From Serratia marcescens (GTDB lineage: Bacteria; Pseudomonadota; Gammaproteobacteria; Enterobacterales; Enterobacteriaceae), in contig NZ_JARVZZ010000001.1 of assembly GCF_029846115.1 (NCBI RefSeq), forward strand, positions 2,046,001 through 2,110,000: DNA of 64,000 bases, read 5' to 3'. Within the stretch, counting starts at the first letter, position 1. Each line of letters begins with the position of its first letter. This document shows positions 38,191 to 45,926 of this stretch, one piece after another. Both the position numbers and the translations under genes were made by a program. Below the pieces are notes generated by a model. It was given only the letters and a program-made list of their open reading frames with translations, was not told the origin of the DNA and did no database searches.

Positions 38191-39456
38191 ATGTACGCAA
38201 CGATTGAGCAAGCAAACGCCGCCGTTATCGCCCGTATCCGCGAGGCGCGCCCGCACTGGCAGGATGTGGATCTGGCGCACCGCTTGATCCCGCAGCTGGC
38301 CGAAGGGCGCAAGCTGCTGCACGCCGGCCCGCCGGTCACCTGGCAAGAGATGAGCGGCCCGGTGCGCGGCGCCTGCATCGGCGCCTGCCTGTTCGAAGGC
38401 TGGGCGCAGGATGAGCAGCAGGCGCTGGCGCTGCTGGAGCAGGGGGAAATCGAGTTTATCCCGTGCCACAGCGTGAGCGCGGTGGGGCCCATGGGCGGCA
38501 TCACCTCGGGCCACATGCCGATGGTGGTAGTCAGGAACACCGTTCACGGCAACTACGCCTACTGCAACATGAACGAAGGTATCGGCAAAGTGATGCGCTT
38601 CGGCGCCTACGGCGAGGACGTGCAGCAGCGCCTGCGCTGGATGCGCGATTCGCTGGCCCCGGTGTTGAAAGCGGTGTTGGCGACGCTGGAGGAGGGGATC
38701 GATCTGACCGCCTTGATGGCGCAGGCGATCAGCATGGGGGACGAATTCCACCAGCGCAATATCGCGGCCTCGGCGCTGCTGATGCGCAGGCTGGCGCCGG
38801 AGATCAGCCTGCTGCCGCGCGATAAGGCGGAGCTGGCGCAGGTAATGCAGTTCCTCAGCATCACCGATCAGTTCTTCCTCAATCTGGCGATGGCCTACTG
38901 CAAGGCGGCGATGGACGCCGGGGCGGAGATTGAGCAGGGCACCATCGTCACGGTAATGACCCGCAACGGCAAGAACTTCGGCATCAAGATCAGCGGGATG
39001 GGCGATCGTTGGTTCACCGCCCCCGTCAATACGCCGGAAGGGTTGTTCTTCTCCGGTTTCAGCCAGGCGGACGCCAACCCGGACATCGGCGACAGCGCGA
39101 TCACCGAAACCTTCGGCATTGGCGGCGCGGCGATGGTGGCGGCACCAGGCGTGACGCGCTTCGTCGGGGCTTCCGGCGGCATGAGCGCCGCCACCGACAT
39201 CTCCGAGGAAATGGCGGAGATCTACCTCGAACGCAACATGATGCTGCAGATCCCGACCTGGGACTTCCAGGGCGCCTGCCTGGGGCTGGATGCTCGCCGG
39301 GTGGTGGAAACCGGCATCACGCCGCTGATCAACACCGGCATCGCCCACCGCGAAGCCGGAGTCGGACAGATCGGCGCCGGCACGGTGCGCGCGCCGCTCG
39401 GCTGCTTTGAGAAAGCGATCGAAGCGCTGGCCGATAAGCTCGGCATTACGGCGTAA
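38191..39456 (+). CDS. ylbE: YlbE (DUF1116), oxamate carbamoyltransferase component
   Basis: 421 residues, DUF1116 family, 9 bases after fdrA with GGAACC before the start. Conserved glycine-rich segments include GPMGGITSGHMPM (near 99-111) and GIGGAAMVAAPGVTRFVG (near 309-326). Predicted cytosolic. Its job is inferred from E. coli, where it is one of the proteins needed to cleave oxalurate; no catalytic residue can be assigned from sequence alone. Confidence 0.88.
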   Translation: MYATIEQANAAVIARIREARPHWQDVDLAHRLIPQLAEGRKLLHAGPPVTWQEMSGPVRGACIGACLFEGWAQDEQQALALLEQGEIEFIPCHSVSAVGPMGGITSGHMPMVVVRNTVHGNYAYCNMNEGIGKVMRFGAYGEDVQQRLRWMRDSLAPVLKAVLATLEEGIDLTALMAQAISMGDEFHQRNIAASALLMRRLAPEISLLPRDKAELAQVMQFLSITDQFFLNLAMAYCKAAMDAGAEIEQGTIVTVMTRNGKNFGIKISGMGDRWFTAPVNTPEGLFFSGFSQADANPDIGDSAITETFGIGGAAMVAAPGVTRFVGASGGMSAATDISEEMAEIYLERNMMLQIPTWDFQGACLGLDARRVVETGITPLINTGIAHREAGVGQIGAGTVRAPLGCFEKAIEALADKLGITA

Positions 39457-39472
39457 ACGAACGGAGGCGCGT

Positions 39473-40342
39473 ATGGACATTATCGCGTTAGCCGGCAGCC
39501 GCCATGCGACGCAGGACTACGGCGCGCTGCGCTGCGTCGGCAGCTTCAACAACGCGATCAATTTCCTGACGGAAAACGCGCGGCTGCTGACGCTGCACCG
39601 CGCCGGCAGCGGCCTGAGCCCGATGGGGTGGCAGCTCGGCGCGCGGGGTTTCGATCGCGTGCGGCGTGCGGTGCCGTCCGTACGACGCTGCGCTTTCTCC
39701 GCCTCTGGCCTCTTGCTGGATACGCTCTTTGTCCGTCCTGCGGCGGCGGCCCGGGATCTGGCGCTGGCGCCGCGTGCGGCCATTGCCGATCGGCCGCTGA
39801 CGGCGGTATTGCAGCACTGCACGGCGCTGTGTGGGTTGCACGGCGAGCTGGGCCGATTGGTGAGGCAGCCGTTAACGCCGGAGCCGGCCGCGCTGGTGCG
39901 GGATTTTTCCCGTTGGCTGCGGGGCGACACGGTCGACTGGCGCCAGGCGCTGGGCAAGGGGCCGGGGCTGACGCCGAGCAACGACGACACCTTGCTCGGC
40001 CTGCTGCTGAGCGCCCACCTCGACAGCCGCATCCAGGTTACCGGGCTGGCGCCGTTTTTCGCCCAGACGCCACCGCTGGACGCGCTGACCACGCTGGTGA
40101 GCGCGCATTACCTGCGTTACGCCGAGCAGGGCGTGTTCGCCACGCCGCTGCATACGTTGGCGCAGGGGCTGCGGGCGCCTGAAGAGGTATCGGCGGCGGT
40201 GAAGGCGGTGCTGAGTCTGGGGCACTTCTCGGGAGCGGACACGCTACTGGGCGTGTGGCTGGGGGTGACGACGATTAACGCACTGTGCGGCGCGCGGTGT
40301 GAACACGAGGGCCGGATCGCGGATCCGGCCGGGACGGTATGA
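39473..40342 (+). CDS. ylbF: YlbF (DUF2877), oxamate carbamoyltransferase component
   Basis: 289 residues, DUF2877 family. The conserved central motif GPGLTPSNDDTLLGLLLS is near 164-181 and GHFSGADTLLG near 252-262. ATG 39473 follows CGGAGG; an in-frame extension to 39407 overlaps ylbE and is unlikely. It is followed after 21 bases by carbamate kinase, whose substrate it should help produce. Confidence 0.87.
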   Translation: MDIIALAGSRHATQDYGALRCVGSFNNAINFLTENARLLTLHRAGSGLSPMGWQLGARGFDRVRRAVPSVRRCAFSASGLLLDTLFVRPAAAARDLALAPRAAIADRPLTAVLQHCTALCGLHGELGRLVRQPLTPEPAALVRDFSRWLRGDTVDWRQALGKGPGLTPSNDDTLLGLLLSAHLDSRIQVTGLAPFFAQTPPLDALTTLVSAHYLRYAEQGVFATPLHTLAQGLRAPEEVSAAVKAVLSLGHFSGADTLLGVWLGVTTINALCGARCEHEGRIADPAGTV

Positions 40343-40363
40343 TTTCAACTACGGGTGCAAGCC

Positions 40364-41266
40364 ATGAAAACCTTGGTCATTGCGTTGGGCGGCAACGCCC
40401 TGTTGCAGCGCGGAGCTGTGCTCTCTGCGGAAAATCAGTATAAGAGCATCGCCCTGATCGCCGACGCCATCGGCAAACTGGCGCAGAAATACCGCATCGC
40501 CATCGTACACGGCAACGGGCCGCAGGTGGGGCTGCTGGCGTTGCAGAACTTGGCGTACCGCGATGTGCCGCCTTATCCGCTGGATATTCTGGTGGCCGAA
40601 AGCCAGGGCATGATCGGCTATATGCTGGCGCAGCAGCTGAGCGCCAGCCATCCGCAGCAGCCGGTGTCCACGCTGCTGACGCGGGTGCTGGTGGATGCGC
40701 AGGATGCGGATTATCAGGCGCCGAGCAAGTTCATCGGGCCGGTGTATGCGCCGGAACAGCGGCAGGCGCTGGAGGCCAAATACGGCTGGACGCTGAAGGC
40801 GGACGGCAACTACATCCGCCGGGTGGTGCCTTCGCCGGCACCGCAGAAGATCCTCGACATCGAGGCGATCACGCTGCTGCTGTCGCAGCGGCACATCGTG
40901 ATCTGCAACGGCGGCGGCGGTATTCCGATGATCGCCGGCGAGCATGGGCTGATGGGCAGCGAAGCGGTGATCGACAAAGATCTGGCGGCGGCGCTGTTGG
41001 CGGAGCAGGTGGGGGCCGATCATCTGGTGATCCTCACCGATGCCGACGCGGTGTACCAGGAGTGGGGCACGCCGCGCCAGCGCGCCATTCGGCGCACCAC
41101 CACGCAGGAGCTGGCGCCGATGGCGGTGGCGGACGGCGCCATGGGGCCGAAGATCATGGCGGTCAGCCGCTTCGTCGATCGCACCGGGCGGACGGCCCAT
41201 ATCGGTGGCCTGCAGGATATCGACGCGGTGCTGGCGGGCCAGGCCGGCACCTCTATTTTACCTTAG
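40364..41266 (+). CDS. arcC: Carbamate kinase (catabolic, AllK/YbcF type)
   Basis: 300 residues of the amino-acid kinase family. It makes ATP from carbamoyl phosphate and ADP, releasing ammonia and CO2. Signatures are ALGGNALLQRG near 5-15, HGNGPQVG near 47-54, GGGGIPMI near 185-192 and the nucleotide-site segment LTDADAVY near 225-232. ATG 40364 gives the conserved N-terminus (MKTLVIALGGNAL); GTG 40355 is an alternative, and the ribosome site is weak in both cases. Position at the end of fdrA-ylbE-ylbF matches E. coli ybcF (allK) rather than an arginine deiminase operon. Confidence 0.92.
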   Translation: MKTLVIALGGNALLQRGAVLSAENQYKSIALIADAIGKLAQKYRIAIVHGNGPQVGLLALQNLAYRDVPPYPLDILVAESQGMIGYMLAQQLSASHPQQPVSTLLTRVLVDAQDADYQAPSKFIGPVYAPEQRQALEAKYGWTLKADGNYIRRVVPSPAPQKILDIEAITLLLSQRHIVICNGGGGIPMIAGEHGLMGSEAVIDKDLAAALLAEQVGADHLVILTDADAVYQEWGTPRQRAIRRTTTQELAPMAVADGAMGPKIMAVSRFVDRTGRTAHIGGLQDIDAVLAGQAGTSILP

Positions 41267-41279
41267 CCACCGTCGGTTG

Positions 41280-41303
41280 ATCCGCGCTCGCGCTGGCGCG
41301 GAT
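41280..41303 (+). terminator. Hairpin after arcC
   Basis: ATCCGCGC-TCGCGCTG-GCGCGGAT, a perfect 8-base stem 13 bases after the stop. No T-run follows, so termination efficiency is uncertain. Confidence 0.45.
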
Positions 41304-41460
41304 AAGTATGCCTAAATGGCATGATTTCAATAATTTTTATTCATTTCATGATGTTGCTCGCCTTGGCTAGAGTAAAAACACCCCGGTATTTACCGTCAAA
41401 AATTTGTCATTTTTATTTGCGACTATGCTTTTTGAAATGACATTTCGGCCAAGGATTGTT

Positions 41461-42612
41461 ATGGATTCGCTCAGTGTTGATGAACTCGCCCAGAAGAAGG
41501 ATCGCTGGTATCGCATTGTGGAGGAGATGTTGGCGGAAGCCGGCGTCGCCATCAACGGCCCGCGCGCCTGGGATATCCGGGTGCACAACCCGGCGCTGTT
41601 CAAACGCATTTTGCAGGAAGGCTCGCTCGGTTTTGGCGAAGGCTACATGGACGGCTGGTGGGAGTGCGAACGCCTGGACATGCTGTTCACCCGCATTCTG
41701 CAGGCCGGCGTCGATGAGCGGCTGCCGAAAAGCTTGAGCGACATTGCGCGCGTTGCCTATGCCCGGCTGTTCAACCGCCAATCGCGCAAGCGCGCCTGGC
41801 AGGTGGGCAAAGAGCACTACGACATCGGCAACGACCTGTTCCGGGCGATGCTCGACCCTTACATGCAATACTCCTGCGGCTATTGGAAAGAGGCGCAGAC
41901 GCTGGAGCAGGCACAGCAGGCCAAGCTGCGGATGATCTGCGAAAAACTGCAGCTGAAACCGGGCATGACGCTGCTGGATATCGGCTGCGGCTGGGGCGGG
42001 TTGGCGCAGTTTGCGGCGCAAAACTACGGCGTCACGGTGCACGGCGTGACCATTTCGGCCGAGCAGCAGAAGCTGGCGCAGGAACGCTGCGCCGGGCTGA
42101 ACGTCGAGATTTTGCTGCAGGATTACCGCGATCTGGATCGCCAGTTCGATCGCATCGTGTCGGTCGGCATGTTTGAGCACGTCGGGCCGAAAAACTACGA
42201 GACCTATTTCAGCGTCGCGGCGCGCAACCTGAAGCCCGATGGCCTGTTCCTGCTGCATACCATCGGTTCCAATCAGACCGATCTCAACGTCGACGCCTGG
42301 ATAGACAAATACATCTTCCCCAACGGCTGCCTGCCTTCTGTGCGGCATATCGCCGAGGCCAGCGAAGGGCGTTTCGTGATGGAGGATTGGCACAACTTTG
42401 GTGCCGATTACGATCGCACGCTGATGGCCTGGCTGGAGAACTTCAAGCGGGCGTGGCCAGAGTTGGCGGGCGGCTATTCCGAGCGCTTCGAACGCATGTT
42501 CACTTACTACCTGAACGCCTGCGCCGGCGCGTTCCGTTCGCGCAACATTCAGCTGTGGCAGGTGTTGTTCAGCCCGGCGGGCGTGGAGGGCGGGGTGCGG
42601 GTCTATCGTTGA
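41461..42612 (+). CDS. cfa: Cyclopropane-fatty-acyl-phospholipid synthase
   Basis: 383 residues (E. coli Cfa 382). It methylenates cis double bonds of membrane phospholipid acyl chains using S-adenosylmethionine. The SAM-binding motif LLDIGCGWGGLAQF is near 171-184, and EHVGPKNYETYF near 239-250 is highly conserved. ATG 41461 follows AAGGA. CTATGCT at 41423-41429 resembles the -10 element favoured by the stationary-phase sigma factor, as expected for cfa. In E. coli cfa is elsewhere (near ribE), so this may be a relocated or second copy. Confidence 0.95.
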   Translation: MDSLSVDELAQKKDRWYRIVEEMLAEAGVAINGPRAWDIRVHNPALFKRILQEGSLGFGEGYMDGWWECERLDMLFTRILQAGVDERLPKSLSDIARVAYARLFNRQSRKRAWQVGKEHYDIGNDLFRAMLDPYMQYSCGYWKEAQTLEQAQQAKLRMICEKLQLKPGMTLLDIGCGWGGLAQFAAQNYGVTVHGVTISAEQQKLAQERCAGLNVEILLQDYRDLDRQFDRIVSVGMFEHVGPKNYETYFSVAARNLKPDGLFLLHTIGSNQTDLNVDAWIDKYIFPNGCLPSVRHIAEASEGRFVMEDWHNFGADYDRTLMAWLENFKRAWPELAGGYSERFERMFTYYLNACAGAFRSRNIQLWQVLFSPAGVEGGVRVYR

Positions 42613-42739
42613 TATCCCCGTCATATTTCAAGCTACATCTGTGCTGGCTGCGTTTGCGCGCCCCGGTCGCTTACTTGAGTAAGTTCCCGGGGACTGACAA
42701 ACTTGCCGCCTTGATGCAACTCGAACTATTTAGGGGATA
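42613..42739. repeat. ERIC element, copy 1
   Basis: 127-base imperfect palindrome directly after the cfa stop, ending in TATCCCC / GGGGATA. It carries both conserved ERIC cores: CGGTCGCTTACTT and GAGTAAGTTCCCGGGGA. Length and sequence match the enterobacterial repetitive intergenic consensus family. Confidence 0.88.
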
Positions 42740-42768
42740 CCCTTCAATATTTACTTTGGGACAACACA

Positions 42769-42896
42769 TATACCCAATGGATTTCCAGTTGCGTCCAGGC
42801 GGCAAACGTGAGAAACCCCAGGCGCTTAGATAACTAAGAGACTGGGGTTCGAACGTGCAGCCAACAACGATGCGGCTGGAAAGACGAAGGGTATAT
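42769..42896. repeat. ERIC element, copy 2
   Basis: About 128 bases, from TATACCC to GGGTATA. Centre contains AACCCCAGGCGCTTAG / CTAAGAGACTGGGGTT, flanked by CAGTTGCGTCCAGGCGGCAA and the matching right arm. It is separated from copy 1 by 29 bases and is clearly diverged from it, so it is not a recent duplication. Its right tip touches the cnoX stop codon (42896-42898). Confidence 0.85.
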
Positions 42897-43750
42897 CAGT
42901 ACAGCAGCGAGTACAGCTGGCGGCGATATTTAGCGGCCAGCGCGTCGCCGGTGCCGAGCGCGGCCAGAATGTCCATCAGGGTCTTGCGCGCGTTGCCGTT
43001 GGCGGCGGCCAGATCTTTCTTCAGATGCCCCATCAGCAGTTCCAGCGCTTCTTCGTTACGCCCGACCTGATGCAGCTGCAGCGCCAGCTGTACTGCCAGC
43101 TCGACGTTGCCCGGTTGCTGCTGCACCTGCTGTTGCAGCTGTTGGATTTCCGGCGTGTCCGCCGCCTGCTTCAACAGTTCAATCTGCGCCACCAGGCCCT
43201 GATAGCGGGTATCGCGATCCTGCAGCGGGATGGTCGCCAGCACCGCTTCGGCGTCTTCGCTGCGGCTGAGCGCGATCTGAGTTTCGGCCAGGGTCAGGCC
43301 GATGTCGCTGCGCTGTTGGCTGCTCTGCCAGGCGTCTTTCAGCAGCGGCAGCGCTTCGGCGGCGTTGCCGGCGGCCAGCAGTTCCTGCGCCTGCGCCAGT
43401 TTCAGATCTTCTTCCTTCGGCAGGAAACGCTGCAGCAAGTCGCGGATCGCTTCTTCCGGCTGCGGGCCCTGGAAGCCGTCGACCGGCTGGCCGTCTTTGA
43501 ACAGGTAGACCGTCGGAATGGAGCGCAGCCCGAACTGGGAGGCGATCATTTGTTCGGCGTCGCAGTCCACCTTGGCCAGAATGAACTGACCGGCGTATTC
43601 CGCCGCCAGCTTGTCCAGCACCGGCGTGAGCTGCAGGCAGTGTTGGCTGCGCTCGGACCAGAAGTAGAACAGCACCGGAATGGACATCGATTGTTCCAGC
43701 GTCTGGTGCAGGTTAGTTTCGTTAATATCAACAACAGCTTGAGCTAGCAT
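42896..43750 (-). CDS. cnoX: Chaperedoxin CnoX (YbbN)
   Basis: 284 residues, as in E. coli. N-terminal thioredoxin fold (about 1-110) with SQHC replacing the usual CXXC, followed by TPR-like repeats (about 115-284). In E. coli CnoX holds unfolded proteins, protects their cysteines from overoxidation and hands them to GroEL and DnaK. ATG 43750 is preceded by a purine-rich GAGAGAAAAAAG; the extension to 43852 runs into ybbO. It is the last gene of tesA-ybbO-cnoX on this strand. Confidence 0.95.
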   Translation of the reverse strand: MLAQAVVDINETNLHQTLEQSMSIPVLFYFWSERSQHCLQLTPVLDKLAAEYAGQFILAKVDCDAEQMIASQFGLRSIPTVYLFKDGQPVDGFQGPQPEEAIRDLLQRFLPKEEDLKLAQAQELLAAGNAAEALPLLKDAWQSSQQRSDIGLTLAETQIALSRSEDAEAVLATIPLQDRDTRYQGLVAQIELLKQAADTPEIQQLQQQVQQQPGNVELAVQLALQLHQVGRNEEALELLMGHLKKDLAAANGNARKTLMDILAALGTGDALAAKYRRQLYSLLY

Positions 43751-43827
43751 CTTTTTTCTCTCTGATCGTGCGGAGCCATGGGGTGTAGATGGGGGCGCGC
43801 CGCCATTCTTCAACCCCGGCGGGCGAA

Positions 43828-44604
43828 TTAAGCGTTGCTGCGCAGCAGCCAATCCAGACAGCGGCCCGGCAGAATACGGCGCAGCACGCTCATGGCGTGC
43901 GCCAGCAGGGTCACCGGGTAGCGCAGTTTGGCGCGCGGGCTTTCCAGCGCGTGGCGCAGTTTGGGCAGAATGGCCTCCGGCGGCAGCGTCAGGCGTTTGG
44001 CGATGCCGGGGTTGTGCACCGGCTTGTCGCTCTGCGCCTGGTTGACGTTCTGGCTAAAGTGAGTGGAAATCGGCCCCGGTTCGATCAGGCTGACCTGAAT
44101 GCCGCTGCCGTGCAGCTCCATGCGCAGCGCGTCCGACCAGGCCTCCAGCGCGAACTTGCTGGCGGCGTAGGCGCCGCGCCCGGCGCTAGAGACCAGCCCC
44201 ATCACCGAACTGGTCTGGATAATGCGCCCTTCGCCGTGCGGCAACATTGCCGGCAACAGCAGCTGGGTCAGCTGGTGGGTGCCGAACAGGTTGGTGGCGA
44301 ACTGCCGCTCCAGCTGGCTGCGCGAAATGCGGCTGAGCGGGCCGTAAACGCCGAAACCGCCGTTGTTGAACAGGCCGTACAGGCGACCGTCGGTCAGCGC
44401 GATCACCTCGGCGGCGGCGCGCTCGACGCTGGCGCTGTCGTCCAGATCCAGCTCGATGCCTTCCAGCCCGAGCTGGCGCATGTTTTCCACGTCCTCCGGC
44501 TTGCGGCAGGCGGCCAACACCCGGTAGCCGCGGTTGCGCAGATCCTGCGCCGCAATCAGTCCAATCCCGCTGGAGCAGCCGGTTATCAATACCGCTTTTT
44601 GCAT
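43828..44604 (-). CDS. ybbO: Short-chain dehydrogenase YbbO
   Basis: 258-residue classical SDR. Cofactor motif TGCSSGIG (8-15), structural NNGG near 80, catalytic Ser-Tyr-Lys represented by SSV and YAASK (Tyr/Lys near 145-149). E. coli YbbO is an NADP-dependent aldehyde reductase acting on medium/long-chain aldehydes. It is placed 26 bases after tesA and 77 bases before cnoX. Confidence 0.93.
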   Translation of the reverse strand: MQKAVLITGCSSGIGLIAAQDLRNRGYRVLAACRKPEDVENMRQLGLEGIELDLDDSASVERAAAEVIALTDGRLYGLFNNGGFGVYGPLSRISRSQLERQFATNLFGTHQLTQLLLPAMLPHGEGRIIQTSSVMGLVSSAGRGAYAASKFALEAWSDALRMELHGSGIQVSLIEPGPISTHFSQNVNQAQSDKPVHNPGIAKRLTLPPEAILPKLRHALESPRAKLRYPVTLLAHAMSVLRRILPGRCLDWLLRSNA

Positions 44605-44630
44605 AACTTTACCTAGTGTACGACCCTAAT

Positions 44631-45272
44631 TTAGTTAGACTCATGTTTTACTAGCGGTTCCAGGCGCTCCGCCATCCAAGTGGCGATAAACGGCTGGGCG
44701 TCCCCATTGGGGTGCAATCCGTCATCTTGCATCCATTCCGGCTTCACCACCACCTGTTCCATATAGAACGGCAGCAGCGGAATGTTGAACTGTTTGGCCA
44801 GCGCCGGGTAGACGGCGCTGAACGCCTCGGTATAGCGGCGGCCGTAGTTCGGCGGGATACGGATCTGCATCAGCAGCGGCTGTGCGCCGGCCTGCTGCAC
44901 CTGCGTGATGATCTGGCCGAGTTCGCGCTGTATGTCCTGCGCCGGGAAGCCGCGCAGGCCGTCGTTGGCGCCCAGCTCGATCAGCACCCAGCGCGGCTGA
45001 TGCTGTTTCAACAGCGCGGGCAGACGCGCCAGCCCCTGTGCGGCGGTGTCGCCGCTGATGCTGGCGTTGACCAGCTGCGGCGCGCCCGGTTTTTTCTGCC
45101 ACTGTTCGGCCAACAGCGTCGGCCAGGCCCGCTCGATCGGCAGGCGGTAGCCGGCGCTTAAACTGTCGCCCAAAATCAACAAGGTATCGGCGGCGGCAGC
45201 GCGTAAACTGAATAATCCCAACAGCAAAAGGAAGGGAAGATGCCAGCGGAAAACGTTCTTGAAGTTCATCAT
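44631..45272 (-). CDS. tesA: Thioesterase I / protease I / lysophospholipase L1 TesA
   Basis: 213 residues. SGNH-hydrolase of the periplasm with signal peptide ending RAAA before ADTLLILGDSL. Nucleophile Ser in GDSLSAGYR, then GANDGLRG and the C-terminal DGLHP with the catalytic Asp/His. It hydrolyses acyl-CoA and other thioesters and lysophospholipids. The start is one of the adjacent ATGs at 45272 and 45269, as in E. coli (MMNF). Its first 33 bases overlap the first 33 bases of ybbA on the opposite strand. Confidence 0.95.
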   Translation of the reverse strand: MMNFKNVFRWHLPFLLLLGLFSLRAAAADTLLILGDSLSAGYRLPIERAWPTLLAEQWQKKPGAPQLVNASISGDTAAQGLARLPALLKQHQPRWVLIELGANDGLRGFPAQDIQRELGQIITQVQQAGAQPLLMQIRIPPNYGRRYTEAFSAVYPALAKQFNIPLLPFYMEQVVVKPEWMQDDGLHPNGDAQPFIATWMAERLEPLVKHESN

Positions 45273-45926
45273 CTTAGTAAACACGTTGGTCAGGGTGAGC
45301 ATCAGCTCACCATCCTTACCGGAGTCGAGCTGCTTGTCAAACCCGCGCAGACGATCGCCCTGATCGGCGAATCCGGATCGGGGAAATCGACCCTGCTGGG
45401 CATTTTGGCCGGGCTGGATGACGGCAGCGAGGGCGAGGTGCGCCTGCTCGGCGAGTCGCTGACCGCGCTGGACGAAGAGGGGCGCGCCGCGCTGCGCGCC
45501 AAGAACGTCGGCTTCGTGTTTCAGTCGTTCATGCTGGTGCCGACGCTGAACGCGCTGGAGAACGTGCAGCTGCCGGCGCTGCTGCGCGGCGAGAGCGACA
45601 GACAGAGCCGCGAGCAGGCGGTGCAACTGCTGGAACAGCTGGGGCTGGGGAAACGGCTCGATCACCTACCGGCGCAGCTGTCCGGCGGCGAGCAGCAGCG
45701 CGTGGCGCTGGCGCGCGCCTTCAGCGGCCGGCCGCGGGTGCTGTTCGCCGATGAACCGACCGGCAACCTCGATCGCCAGACCGGCGATCGCATCGCTGAC
45801 CTGCTGTTTTCCCTCAACCGCGATTTTGACACCACCCTGATCCTGGTGACCCATGACGAAACGCTGGCGGCGCGCTGCCAGCGGCGGCTGCGGCTGCGCG
45901 AAGGCAAGCTGTGGGAGGAAGCATGA
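45240..45926 (+). CDS. ybbA: ABC transporter ATP-binding protein YbbA
   Basis: 228 residues, LolD/MacB-type ATPase. Walker A GESGSGKST (43-51), signature LSGGEQQRVALARA near 145-158, Walker B VLFADEPTG near 166-174, switch His in VTHDE near 203. It pairs with YbbP, whose start overlaps its stop by 4 bases. Ribosome site AGGAAGGGAAG precedes ATG 45240. The 5' ends of ybbA and tesA overlap head-to-head, as in E. coli. Export role suggested from family; substrate unknown. Confidence 0.93.
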   Translation: MPAENVLEVHHLSKHVGQGEHQLTILTGVELLVKPAQTIALIGESGSGKSTLLGILAGLDDGSEGEVRLLGESLTALDEEGRAALRAKNVGFVFQSFMLVPTLNALENVQLPALLRGESDRQSREQAVQLLEQLGLGKRLDHLPAQLSGGEQQRVALARAFSGRPRVLFADEPTGNLDRQTGDRIADLLFSLNRDFDTTLILVTHDETLAARCQRRLRLREGKLWEEA

